From contig JAJZOJ010000033.1 of the NCBI GenBank assembly GCA_021829015.1, forward strand, positions 1 to 15,168: DNA of 15,168 nucleotides, in the 5' to 3' direction. Within the stretch, counting starts at the first letter, position 1, and every line of letters starts with the position of its first letter. A model generated the notes under the pieces. It did no database searches. It worked only from the letters and a program-made list of their open reading frames with translations, and was not told where the DNA came from. Of the stretch, positions 7,141-13,766 are shown in pieces. A program made the translations under genes and the position numbers. The DNA comes from Microcaldota archaeon. GTDB taxonomy: Archaea; Micrarchaeota; Micrarchaeia; Micrarchaeales; Micrarchaeaceae.

Positions 7141-7995
7141 ATGCAGACCACCCTAGTGCAGATTCTGCACTCAATAGCGATAGGGATAGTGCAGGGCATA
7201 TCCGAATGGCTCCCGATAAGCAGCAAGACCCAGGTGCTCATAGCATCGACCTATCTGCTTAACCTCAACTTCCAGCAGGCTTACACCTTCGGGCTGTTCA
7301 TGGAGATAGGCACTATACTCGCTGCAGTGATCTACTTCAGGAAGGACCTCATCAATCTGATAAAGGTGCTCATGGGTTCCAAGGACCGCCACAGCATCGC
7401 GCTGTTCAAGTACGTGCTGGTAACTATAATACTCACTGGGATAATCGGCGCCCCGCTTTACCTTGTCGCCGATTCGATAAAGGGGATATCGATAGGAATA
7501 CCGATGATACTTATAGGCGCGATACTCATTGCCGATGCGATACTGATAGGGTACTCAAAACGCGCCCACGGCGCAGCCAGCCATCTCAAGAAGTTCAATG
7601 ACCTGGGGCTCAAGGACTACGCCGCCGTAGGGGTCGTCCAGGGCATAGCCGCTCTTCCAGGGGTCAGCAGGTCGGGCATAACGACAAGCGCGATGCTCAT
7701 AATGGGCATAGAGCCAGACGAAGCATTCCACCTATCATTCCTTACTGGGATATTCGCCTCGATCGCCGCATTCGGGCTCACAATGGTCGTGTCAAGGTCG
7801 AACGTCAAGGCCGCCCTAGCGGGCATCGGACTTCCCGGACTCGTAGTCGCGATAGCGGTGTCAACGCTCATAAGCATATTCCTGATAGACTTCCTGATAA
7901 AAGTGGCAGGCAAGTCGAAGATGAAGTACATAACAGCGGCGCTTGGCATAATAGCGATAGCGAGCGGCCTAGTGTACATATTCTTTAAGGTATAA
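7141..7995 (+). CDS. uppP: Undecaprenyl-diphosphatase-type polyprenyl-diphosphate phosphatase (UppP/BacA)
   Basis: 284-residue integral membrane phosphatase that removes one phosphate from polyprenyl diphosphate and so recycles the lipid carrier of glycan assembly. In archaea the natural substrate is probably a dolichyl-type or other polyprenyl diphosphate. Both inverted-repeat halves show the family signature: GIVQGISEWLPISSKTQ (15-31, catalytic Glu region) and GVVQGIAALPGVSRSG (164-179). About seven to eight hydrophobic segments follow the UppP pattern and length is normal. The start is the ATG right after the TATA-plus-element promoter. It fits functionally with the glycosyltransferase and flippase 2.4 kb away. 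tRNA-Trp follows after about 43 bases. Confidence 0.95.
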   Translation: MQTTLVQILHSIAIGIVQGISEWLPISSKTQVLIASTYLLNLNFQQAYTFGLFMEIGTILAAVIYFRKDLINLIKVLMGSKDRHSIALFKYVLVTIILTGIIGAPLYLVADSIKGISIGIPMILIGAILIADAILIGYSKRAHGAASHLKKFNDLGLKDYAAVGVVQGIAALPGVSRSGITTSAMLIMGIEPDEAFHLSFLTGIFASIAAFGLTMVVSRSNVKAALAGIGLPGLVVAIAVSTLISIFLIDFLIKVAGKSKMKYITAALGIIAIASGLVYIFFKV

Positions 7996-8007
7996 CGTGC
8001 AAAACGC

Positions 8008-8015
8008 ATTATAAT
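8008..8015 (+). promoter_or_regulatory. TATA-like box for tRNA-Trp
   Basis: ATTATAAT, 24-31 bases before the first base of the tRNA, which is correct spacing for an archaeal tRNA promoter. It lies in the 43-base gap after uppP. Confidence 0.45.
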
Positions 8016-8038
8016 GTGACCGTACCAATCATAAGTGC

Positions 8039-8177
8039 GGGGTTGTAGCGTAATTTGGCAGCGCGGCAGGCTCCAGATGTTTATATGTAACTTGAGCTTA
8101 ATGCGATGATGAGGATCTGGAATGCAGAAAAATCATGAAGTAACCTGCAAATCCGAGTTCAAATCTCGGCAACCCCA
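8039..8177 (+). tRNA. trnW: tRNA-Trp (anticodon CCA), interrupted by an intron
   Basis: Acceptor GGGGTTG (8039-8045) pairs with CAACCCC (8170-8176), and the discriminator is A8177. D stem GCGT/GCGC (8048-8051, 8061-8064). Anticodon stem GCAGG (8066-8070) pairs with CCTGC (8144-8148). T stem CCGAG/CTCGG (8153-8157, 8165-8169) with loop TTCAAAT. The loop CTCCAG before the intron puts anticodon CCA at 8073-8075. About 66 nt is inserted after position 37. CCA is not encoded. The precursor needs the archaeal splicing endonuclease. The Nudix gene starts 11 bases downstream and may share the transcript. Confidence 0.93.
8077..8142 (+). ncRNA. tRNA-Trp intron with an embedded box C/D 2'-O-methylation guide
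   Basis: The intron lies between positions 37 and 38; a one-base shift (8078-8143) is equally possible. It contains a perfect box C, ATGATGA (8106-8112). The guide ATCTGGA (8115-8121) is fully complementary to TCCAGAT (8072-8078), the anticodon loop plus the exon-intron joint. A D'-like CAGA (8125-8128) follows, then a C'-like TCATGA (8133-8138). Counting five bases up from the D'-like box reaches G8120, which pairs with C8073, that is C34, the wobble base. Box C/D guides for C34 within tRNA-Trp introns are known from Haloferax and Pyrococcus. A partner D box is not evident. The splice-site helix is non-canonical: ATG/CAT plus CTCC/GAAG with one mismatch. Confidence 0.68.
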
Positions 8178-8188
8178 AACCCTGTGGT

Positions 8189-8608
8189 ATGATGGGCAAC
8201 CAAAAATTCTACATAGGCGTCAAGGCGCTCATCAGCGATGATAATGGAAGAATACTGCTCCTTAGAAAGGTGCCAAGCAAATCCGCCAGCGGGAAGCCCT
8301 CATGGGACCTTCCCGGAGGCAGAATCGCAAGCGGCAACATAAAACAGACCCTATTGAGGGAAGCGAAGGAAGAATTAGGGCAGCCGATAACCGTTGGGAA
8401 GATAGCTTTCGCCGCAATCCCTGACTTCAGGCTCAACGACGGGAAGGACGGGCTTATGTTTCTCGTATACAATTGCAGTGTACGGCCTAAAGCGAGGTTC
8501 AGGCTGAGCAAGGAGCATGACAGGTACGAATGGGTTGCAGTCAAGGACGCAAGGAAGCGCCTTACCTTCATGCTACCTCCTGAATCCTTGAGGGAACTTG
8601 GCCGCTGA
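8189..8608 (+). CDS. Nudix hydrolase
   Basis: 139-residue enzyme that splits a nucleoside diphosphate linked to another group; the substrate is unknown. The Nudix box runs from Gly43 to Gly64 and contains the metal-binding REAKEELG (57-64). The first conserved Glu of the box is Gly49 (GGRIASG), which is a deviation. The segment before the box, KFYIGVKALISDDNGRILLL (6-25), is the usual first strands, and SWDLPGG matches the family. Length is typical for a one-domain Nudix protein. Two tandem ATGs (8189, 8192) are possible starts. It begins 11 bases after tRNA-Trp without room for its own promoter, so it is probably co-transcribed or read from a promoter inside the tRNA. Confidence 0.9.
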   Translation: MMGNQKFYIGVKALISDDNGRILLLRKVPSKSASGKPSWDLPGGRIASGNIKQTLLREAKEELGQPITVGKIAFAAIPDFRLNDGKDGLMFLVYNCSVRPKARFRLSKEHDRYEWVAVKDARKRLTFMLPPESLRELGR

Positions 8609-8644
8609 CTGCCAAAATCCGCCGCACATGATGTGCTACCAATT

Positions 8645-8653
8645 GATATAAAG
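8645..8653 (+). promoter_or_regulatory. TATA box for the FAD oxidase gene
   Basis: GATATAAAG, 22-30 bases before the ATG at 8675, which is leaderless spacing. Confidence 0.55.
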
Positions 8654-8674
8654 TTTTCCAGACAACCCTAGTGT

Positions 8675-10075
8675 ATGGATGCAGCTGACAGGATAGGTTC
8701 TCTGATAGGCCGAAAGAAGGTCATGCGGCCAGGGGCATCAAGCGCATACTCAAGGGACGAATCCTACCTTCCAGGGATAAGGCCACTGGCCGTGGTATTT
8801 CCTGCGAGCACGAAGGATGTCTCTGCCGTTGCAAGGGCATGCAATGCATCCCGCACTGTAATAGTGGCAAGGGGCGGAGGCTCATCGCTCACCGGAGCAT
8901 CAATACCTACGCGCAACTCCATAGTGCTCGACATGTCTAAGATGTCGCGCATACTGGAGACGCGCATAGAGGACGAGTATGTCGTGGTAGAGCCCGGCAT
9001 CGCACTTGATGCGCTGAATCGCCACCTGTCAAGATATGGGTACTTCTACCCTCCCGATCCTGCCAGCTCAGCCTTCGCTACGGTTGGCGGTACTATATCC
9101 ACCAATGCCGGAGGCCTTCGCGCAATAATGTATGGCAGTACCAAGGAATGGGTTCTAGGCCTTGAGGTGGTACTCGCCGATGGCAGGATAATACACACTG
9201 GTAGCAGGACCACCAAGCGGTCGATAGGCTATGACCTTACTGCAATAATGGTCGGCAGCGAGGGCACATTGGGGATAATAACGAAAGCGATCCTCAAGAT
9301 ATGGCCAAAGCCTGAGACTACGGGGCGCATTGTTTCTTATTATCCTACGATAAGCTCCGCCGCAGCAGCGGTAGGTGCGATAAAACGGAAGGGGATAATT
9401 CCTCTGAGCTCGGAATTCATGGATGCAACATCATTGGGACTCATGCACAAGTACCTGGGGATGAGGTTCCCTTCAGGGTCCAAATATTCCGTGCTGATGG
9501 ACCTTGCAGGGGGAAGGGAATCGATGCGGCATTTGCTGTCATCGGCAGAGAAAGCATTGCGCAACTCCGGAGCGACGTCAGTAACAGTATCAAAGTCGAA
9601 AGCGGAAATGGAAAAAATGCTCAATGCGCGGAAGCACCTGTTTGACGCAACGCTCAAGAAGGCAAAGTCAGAGGGCAAGTCCGTGATAATAGCTGACATA
9701 GTCGTTCCATCATCTGCGCTGCCCACCACTCTGTACAGGATGGAAAAGGCCCTGCGCCGCAACGGAATAGAGGCGGCACTCTTCGGCCACATAGCTGACG
9801 GCAACGTACATGCAAACATGATTGCGGATCCGAATACTGAGAAGAAAGTCCTTGATAAGCTCCAGGATGAGTTCGGTCGCATAGCAATATCTGGCGGGGG
9901 CAGCATATCTGGGGAGCACGGAATAGGCCTTGCAAAGAAGCACCTCCTAATCTCAGAGATGAAAAGCAGGGATTCCGAGCTCTCGATAAAGATAATGCAG
10001 GAAATAAAGAAGGCCTTCGACCCGAACGGTATAATGAACAGGGGGAAGATATTCGATTGGCCTACGCGCCGGTGA
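8675..10075 (+). CDS. glcD: FAD-linked oxidase, GlcD / D-2-hydroxy-acid dehydrogenase family
   Basis: 466-residue flavoenzyme that oxidises a D-2-hydroxy acid (D-lactate, glycolate or D-2-hydroxyglutarate) to the 2-oxo acid. The N-terminal PCMH-type FAD domain has VARGGGSSLTGASIPTRNSI (64-83), ATVGGTISTNAGGLRAIMYG (135-154) and IMVGSEGTLGIIT (191-203). The C-terminal substrate domain has LFGHIADGNVHANM (369-382), with His372 and His379 as metal or substrate ligands, and GGSISGEHGIGLAKKHLL (407-424). The HxADGNxH form has Ala where Gly is usual. Length is normal for a stand-alone subunit. No GlcE or Fe-S partner (GlcF) is next to it, so the electron acceptor is unknown. Its 3' end overlaps the convergent gene by 14 bases. 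Confidence 0.92.
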   Translation: MDAADRIGSLIGRKKVMRPGASSAYSRDESYLPGIRPLAVVFPASTKDVSAVARACNASRTVIVARGGGSSLTGASIPTRNSIVLDMSKMSRILETRIEDEYVVVEPGIALDALNRHLSRYGYFYPPDPASSAFATVGGTISTNAGGLRAIMYGSTKEWVLGLEVVLADGRIIHTGSRTTKRSIGYDLTAIMVGSEGTLGIITKAILKIWPKPETTGRIVSYYPTISSAAAAVGAIKRKGIIPLSSEFMDATSLGLMHKYLGMRFPSGSKYSVLMDLAGGRESMRHLLSSAEKALRNSGATSVTVSKSKAEMEKMLNARKHLFDATLKKAKSEGKSVIIADIVVPSSALPTTLYRMEKALRRNGIEAALFGHIADGNVHANMIADPNTEKKVLDKLQDEFGRIAISGGGSISGEHGIGLAKKHLLISEMKSRDSELSIKIMQEIKKAFDPNGIMNRGKIFDWPTRR

Positions 10076-11420
10076 ACTGGTGCTTCCTAGGGTCGGTTTC
10101 AAGTATTATCTTAGTTACCGAACTCCTGTTGAAGCCCTTGAACCCCTGGTCCCTCTCCAGATTCTCCATGTGGCTTCCCAATGCGCCTCCGGAAAGGAAC
10201 TGGTCATACTGCTCCTTGGTTATGTATCCCGATTCCAGAAGCACGTCCAGCCTTCTTCTGCTTACTTTCCACATCTCTCCTTTCGTGAATGCCTGCTTCA
10301 GGAAGTCGAAGTACGAGAACGGCGGCATTATTGGGACTCCCAGCGGCTCCAGGTCCTTCCCAAGCCTGTCGAAGACGAATCTCGCCTCTAAGTGATGCAT
10401 GCCTGCCTGCAGTATGCTCTCTCCATGTAGGCCAACCCACAGGCCAACGGTGCCCAGCTTTGATTCCTTCTCGGAGAACGGCACATGCGCGAAGTCTATT
10501 GAGGTTTCATCCTGGTTCAGGTCGACATCTGTGAAAACTACGATGTTGCATACCGGGTGCTCGAGTATCTGTGCACCCCATCCTGCCTTCTCTCCAGCGT
10601 AGTACTTCTCCCTGCACCCGTATCCCATAGTCTCGAATATACGTATCATCCTGTTGAAGTTCTCCCTCGAGGACCTGTAGGTGTGGTGGTCGTGGTTCCC
10701 CCATCCAAGCCCCAGGGAATCCTGCCGCGCCTTCTGGACGCGTCCAGCGCTGTTGCGGCTCTCCCAGTACTCCCTCTCTGCCCTGAAGAAGGCATCGGAA
10801 ACCCTTCCGTTGCCAAGCCTGTCCAGCGTGCCTTTTATCAGATTCTCAGTGTAATCCATACCTTCCTTGTCGGTGTCGAAGTCCCTTTTCCTGGACCGGA
10901 ACGCCTCAAGAGCGGCTGCATACTCTTTGTTATCAACGGAATCCTTTACGATAAATCCGTCGTAGCCGCGCCTTTCCACAGCGGAGAGAATCGTATCGCC
11001 ATCGGAATTGATTACCGCCTTCCGGAGAGGGGCCAACAGATTACCATCAATCTTAAGATTTGCCTTGAGCGCCTTGGAAAGGTCATCAAGGCTCTCCGGC
11101 TTTATCGCGATTTCAGTGACGTTGCCATTTCCTATGAGTATCGGGAAGAGGTACGAGTCCATATGTCTGAATACCTTTGTGCCTTCAGCCTTTTCAACGC
11201 CCCGAATCTCTGACAGCCCTAGCGCCGCAAGGCTCTTAGGGTCCGTGCCTGCGGGCAAAACGATGTGGTCTATCCAGTCTATGAACCTAGTGCTTGTCGA
11301 GTCCAGCATCCGTGAAGAAAGCCCTCTGGCGAACGAATTTCGCTCCAGGAATCCCGATACCTTTTCCTGCACGAAGCTGTCGAGTTCGGGGTGTAGCTCC
11401 CAGTCGAACTTGTCTGCCAT
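10062..11420 (-). CDS. Unrecognised 452-residue protein, possible two-module VOC-type metalloenzyme
   Basis: I do not recognise this family with certainty. The ATG at 11420 (MADKFDWELHPELD) is preferred over upstream in-frame starts because a TATA box lies 27-36 bases before it. The protein is soluble and apparently cytosolic, with no membrane segment. It seems to have two modules. The N-terminal one contains TSTRFIDWIDHIVLPAG (42-58) and KVFRHMDSYLFPILIG (82-97). The C-terminal one contains WGNHDHHTYRS (240-250), MGYGCREKYYAGEKAGWGAQ (265-284), GLHGESILQAGMHHLEARF (330-348) and ALGSHMENLERDQGFKGFN (413-431). The His/Glu clusters (H243/H245/H246, H332/E334, H342/H343/E345) look like metal-site candidates. 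Strand-helix-strand order of the second module recalls vicinal-oxygen-chelate dioxygenases. Convergent with the FAD oxidase and overlapping it by 14 bases. Confidence 0.85.
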   Translation of the reverse strand: MADKFDWELHPELDSFVQEKVSGFLERNSFARGLSSRMLDSTSTRFIDWIDHIVLPAGTDPKSLAALGLSEIRGVEKAEGTKVFRHMDSYLFPILIGNGNVTEIAIKPESLDDLSKALKANLKIDGNLLAPLRKAVINSDGDTILSAVERRGYDGFIVKDSVDNKEYAAALEAFRSRKRDFDTDKEGMDYTENLIKGTLDRLGNGRVSDAFFRAEREYWESRNSAGRVQKARQDSLGLGWGNHDHHTYRSSRENFNRMIRIFETMGYGCREKYYAGEKAGWGAQILEHPVCNIVVFTDVDLNQDETSIDFAHVPFSEKESKLGTVGLWVGLHGESILQAGMHHLEARFVFDRLGKDLEPLGVPIMPPFSYFDFLKQAFTKGEMWKVSRRRLDVLLESGYITKEQYDQFLSGGALGSHMENLERDQGFKGFNRSSVTKIILETDPRKHQFTGA

Positions 11421-11446
11421 AAAAACCGATAATACTCCGCACTGCA

Positions 11447-11456
11447 GTTTAATATG
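11447..11456 (-). promoter_or_regulatory. TATA box for the 452-residue protein gene
   Basis: Minus strand CATATTAAAC, 27-36 bases before the ATG at 11420. It supports that start over the upstream in-frame codons. Confidence 0.45.
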
Positions 11457-11480
11457 TTTTGCCAATGCTGCAATAGGATA

Positions 11481-11496
11481 ATTTATTATATTATAC
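11481..11496 (+). promoter_or_regulatory. TATA-like tract for the orphan helical protein gene
   Basis: ATTTATTATATTATAC, 27-42 bases before the ATG at 11523, in an AT-rich region (11450-11522) between divergent genes. Confidence 0.4.
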
Positions 11497-11522
11497 ATAT
11501 CATAAATTTCTTTGAAAAAAAT

Positions 11523-12185
11523 ATGAAATTACCGATGGTAAAAATGGCAACGACCCACATACCAAGAGGAAATGGAAACACAAAAGCAGATGTAATGGCC
11601 CCGCAATCTATATTGCGTGAAAATGAACCGAGCACGCTAGAATCGCGGCTGCCAAAGGCCCACGAGGAGGCCGTTATGCGCCACGTCAGAGCTCTTTTGA
11701 AAAAACTGTACAAAAAAGATGACTCAGAAAACGCATCGAATGCAATACTCGGAATAACTATGAAGCTGTACAACAGCAAATATTACGAAAACGAGGTTAC
11801 GAAAGAGCTCCTTAGCAAGAAACCACAGGTAGTGGGGCCTGAGACAAGCACTCTAATCAAGACTCTAGAAACAGCAAACGCTTTTGGTGACGCGTCTAAC
11901 GCAGTAAGGTTCCTTTCGGGCATGGAGGAGGTACTCTCTCGCATGACGTCACATAAGCCAAACGAGCCGCTTACCAGGCTGGTACTGGACAGGACCAACA
12001 ACCTGACTAGGATGTATATTGATATGGGCAAGGAAGGTGCAGCGGTGGAACTTGTATCAAAGGTACTGCCTACCAACGCACAGCACCTAGAAAATCCCTC
12101 CAGGATGCTTGACATAGTGGAAGTATTTGCAAAAGACCTCAGCAATGCAAGGCAAAACGGCGGCACAATTGGGCTAAGGGTATAA
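11523..12185 (+). CDS. Hypothetical helical protein, 220 residues
   Basis: Not recognised. The ATG at 11523 is the first good start after a TATA-like tract; ATGs at codons 5 and 8 are alternatives, and an upstream in-frame extension would run through the promoter. The first 45 residues look disordered (Pro, Asn and Gly rich). The rest is predicted by eye to be mostly alpha-helical and charged, without membrane segments or cysteines. Two segments share the core ASNA (SENASNAILGITMKLYN at 68-84; FGDASNAVRFLSGM at 121-134), which could be helical-repeat (TPR-like) units. Base composition is richer in A than the neighbouring genes, with many AAA Lys codons. It ends two bases before the convergent carbamate kinase gene. 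It may be lineage-specific. Confidence 0.72.
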   Translation: MKLPMVKMATTHIPRGNGNTKADVMAPQSILRENEPSTLESRLPKAHEEAVMRHVRALLKKLYKKDDSENASNAILGITMKLYNSKYYENEVTKELLSKKPQVVGPETSTLIKTLETANAFGDASNAVRFLSGMEEVLSRMTSHKPNEPLTRLVLDRTNNLTRMYIDMGKEGAAVELVSKVLPTNAQHLENPSRMLDIVEVFAKDLSNARQNGGTIGLRV

Positions 12186-12187
12186 AA

Positions 12188-13108
12188 CTAGGATATCTTT
12201 GTGCCGGACCTTCCGGACAGGATGCGTTCGAGCATGAAGATATTCCCTATATATGCCTCTCTTCCTCCTTTTTCTACGAAATCGATGCATGACTCCAGTT
12301 TGGGCCGTATGGTGCCTTCCTCGAACCTGCCAAGCGCTTTTCTTAATTCGTGCGCCTTGGCGTTCCTTATTGGTTTGCCTTTCTTCGGATAATCATAATA
12401 TACATAATCCGAATTCGTGAGTATGACCATTCTTTCGGCCTTGAGCGAACTGGCAAGCAGGCCCGTGGTCCTGTCCTTGTCTATTACCGCACTCACTCCT
12501 GCGAGCTTTCCATTGCCCATTGCCATGGGTATTCCGCCCCCTCCGCACGTCACTACAACGGAATGCCTTGCTGCCCTGGCTATCGCATCAGCCTCCAGCA
12601 CGACCTTTGGCCTTGGGGATGCAATAACCTCCCTGTATTTGCTGCCTGATTTTACGTAATCGAACCTGCCAAGCTTCAGCTCCTTCCGAAGCTCTGCCAT
12701 ACTATACAGTTTTCCTATCTGCTTCGTGGGCTTTATGAATGCAGGATCATTCCTGTCCACGAGTACGTGCGCCAGTAAAACCTCCACATTTCTGTCGATG
12801 CGATGAGCATTCATCCTGTTCCGCAATGCCGTCGCGATTACGGAGCCTATCGTCGCCTGGGTCTCTGCCGTCAGAAGGTGCATCGGAAGTTCCGGTACGT
12901 ATCTCCTTGCATGCTCGTTCCTCTCAAGTTCATCCCCTACCTGAGTACCGTTGCCATGGGTTACGATTATCCTGTCACTGCCCTTTTTGCACAGCAGCGC
13001 TATGCTGTCCGCTACCCTGTTTATGTTCCTCAGCTCCTCGGCCATTCCTTGCTTTCCTGATGGCTGCATGAGTGCATTGCCGCCTATCCCTATCACAATA
13101 GTGCCCAT
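12188..13108 (-). CDS. arcC: Carbamate kinase
   Basis: 306-residue amino-acid-kinase-fold enzyme that interconverts carbamoyl phosphate plus ADP with carbamate plus ATP; in archaea it may work in either direction. Signatures are IVIGIGGNAL (4-13), THGNGTQVGDELE (50-62; the usual GNGPQVG has Thr here), FIKPTKQIG with the PTKxIG motif, the YREVIASPRP segment, and VVTCGGGGIPMA. The length and the family insert fit carbamate kinase better than other amino-acid kinases. The ATG at 13108 gives MGTIVIGIGG and correct TATA spacing (23-32 bases); an ATG three codons upstream (13117) is the alternative. No arginine deiminase or ornithine carbamoyltransferase gene is adjacent. Divergent from the HAD gene with a shared AT-rich promoter core. 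Confidence 0.95.
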   Translation of the reverse strand: MGTIVIGIGGNALMQPSGKQGMAEELRNINRVADSIALLCKKGSDRIIVTHGNGTQVGDELERNEHARRYVPELPMHLLTAETQATIGSVIATALRNRMNAHRIDRNVEVLLAHVLVDRNDPAFIKPTKQIGKLYSMAELRKELKLGRFDYVKSGSKYREVIASPRPKVVLEADAIARAARHSVVVTCGGGGIPMAMGNGKLAGVSAVIDKDRTTGLLASSLKAERMVILTNSDYVYYDYPKKGKPIRNAKAHELRKALGRFEEGTIRPKLESCIDFVEKGGREAYIGNIFMLERILSGRSGTKIS

Positions 13109-13130
13109 GTGAACCATATGGAATGTGCAG

Positions 13131-13142
13131 AATAAATATAAA
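13131..13142. promoter_or_regulatory. Shared bidirectional TATA element (carbamate kinase / HAD)
   Basis: AATAAATATAAA on plus and TTTATATTTATT on minus. It lies 25-36 bases before the HAD ATG (13167) and 23-34 bases before the carbamate kinase ATG (13108). No other AT-rich block exists in the 58-base gap, so both promoters appear to use the same bases. Confidence 0.5.
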
Positions 13143-13166
13143 GGCAGTCAGCCATTCTGCTATGCG

Positions 13167-13766
13167 ATGGCTGAGATAAAGCTCATAATCTTCGATGTAG
13201 GGGGAGTAATAGACACTTTTGACGAGAGGAAGTATGTGAAATACATCTCAAGGAAGCTGGGGCTGAATGCCGGCAGGTTCCAGGCATCACTGCTGCCGAT
13301 GCTGGACAGGCTTGAGGTCGGCAGAATGACACTGAAGGGGATGCTTCATAAGATGTCAAAGGAATTCAAGGTACCTGAAAGCTCACTGGAATGGGATTCC
13401 GCGTTCCCTGCGCTGAATTCGGTAAACAGGAATGTCGTTTCCCTGATGGGGCGCCTGTCATCCAAATACACCGTTGTGATACTGACCAACGTAAGCAGGA
13501 GCAGGCATCAGATGAAGATGAGGGGGTACCTCGAAAAGGTGAGATGCAAGAGGATATTCGCATCATGCTACCTTGGAATTGCGAAGCCAGACCCGAGAAT
13601 ATACAGGCTGGTGCTCAAGCGCATGGGATTCAATCCCAAAGAAGCGCTTTTCATAGACAACATGGAGAGGAACGTCAGAGGGGCTAAGGCCGTAGGAATC
13701 GATGCGATAAGGTTTACAGGGTATAATGCCCTTGTAGCCCAGCTTTCCAGAAGGGGAATAAAGTGA
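13167..13766 (+). CDS. HAD-superfamily hydrolase, subfamily IA type
   Basis: 199-residue probable small-molecule phosphatase. Motif I is LIIFDVGGVID (6-16) with nucleophile Asp10 and Gly12 where many phosphatases have the general-acid Asp; the same D-x-G form occurs in YihX-like enzymes. Motif II is VILTNVS (104-110), motif III is the Lys in GIAKPDP (137-143) and motif IV is FIDNMERNVRGAKAVG (162-177). A small helical cap lies between motifs I and II. The ATG at 13167 is chosen over a GTG at 13125 because homology starts there and the shared TATA element lies 25-36 bases upstream. It overlaps the proline dehydrogenase start by four bases (GTGA), so the two are probably coupled. Substrate unknown. 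Confidence 0.87.
   Translation: MAEIKLIIFDVGGVIDTFDERKYVKYISRKLGLNAGRFQASLLPMLDRLEVGRMTLKGMLHKMSKEFKVPESSLEWDSAFPALNSVNRNVVSLMGRLSSKYTVVILTNVSRSRHQMKMRGYLEKVRCKRIFASCYLGIAKPDPRIYRLVLKRMGFNPKEALFIDNMERNVRGAKAVGIDAIRFTGYNALVAQLSRRGIK

Noticed and set aside
8145..8148. CTGC in the 3' anticodon stem as the missing D box of the intron guide
   Set aside because: It deviates from CTGA and is part of the mature tRNA stem, so a role as box D is not credible.
9340..9906. 188-codon minus-strand frame inside the FAD oxidase gene
   Set aside because: No recognisable motif and it lies entirely within a strongly conserved plus-strand gene.
10557..11213. 218-codon plus-strand frame opposite the 452-residue protein
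   Set aside because: The minus-strand product has coherent composition, a TATA box and a sensible start; the plus frame reads like a shadow.
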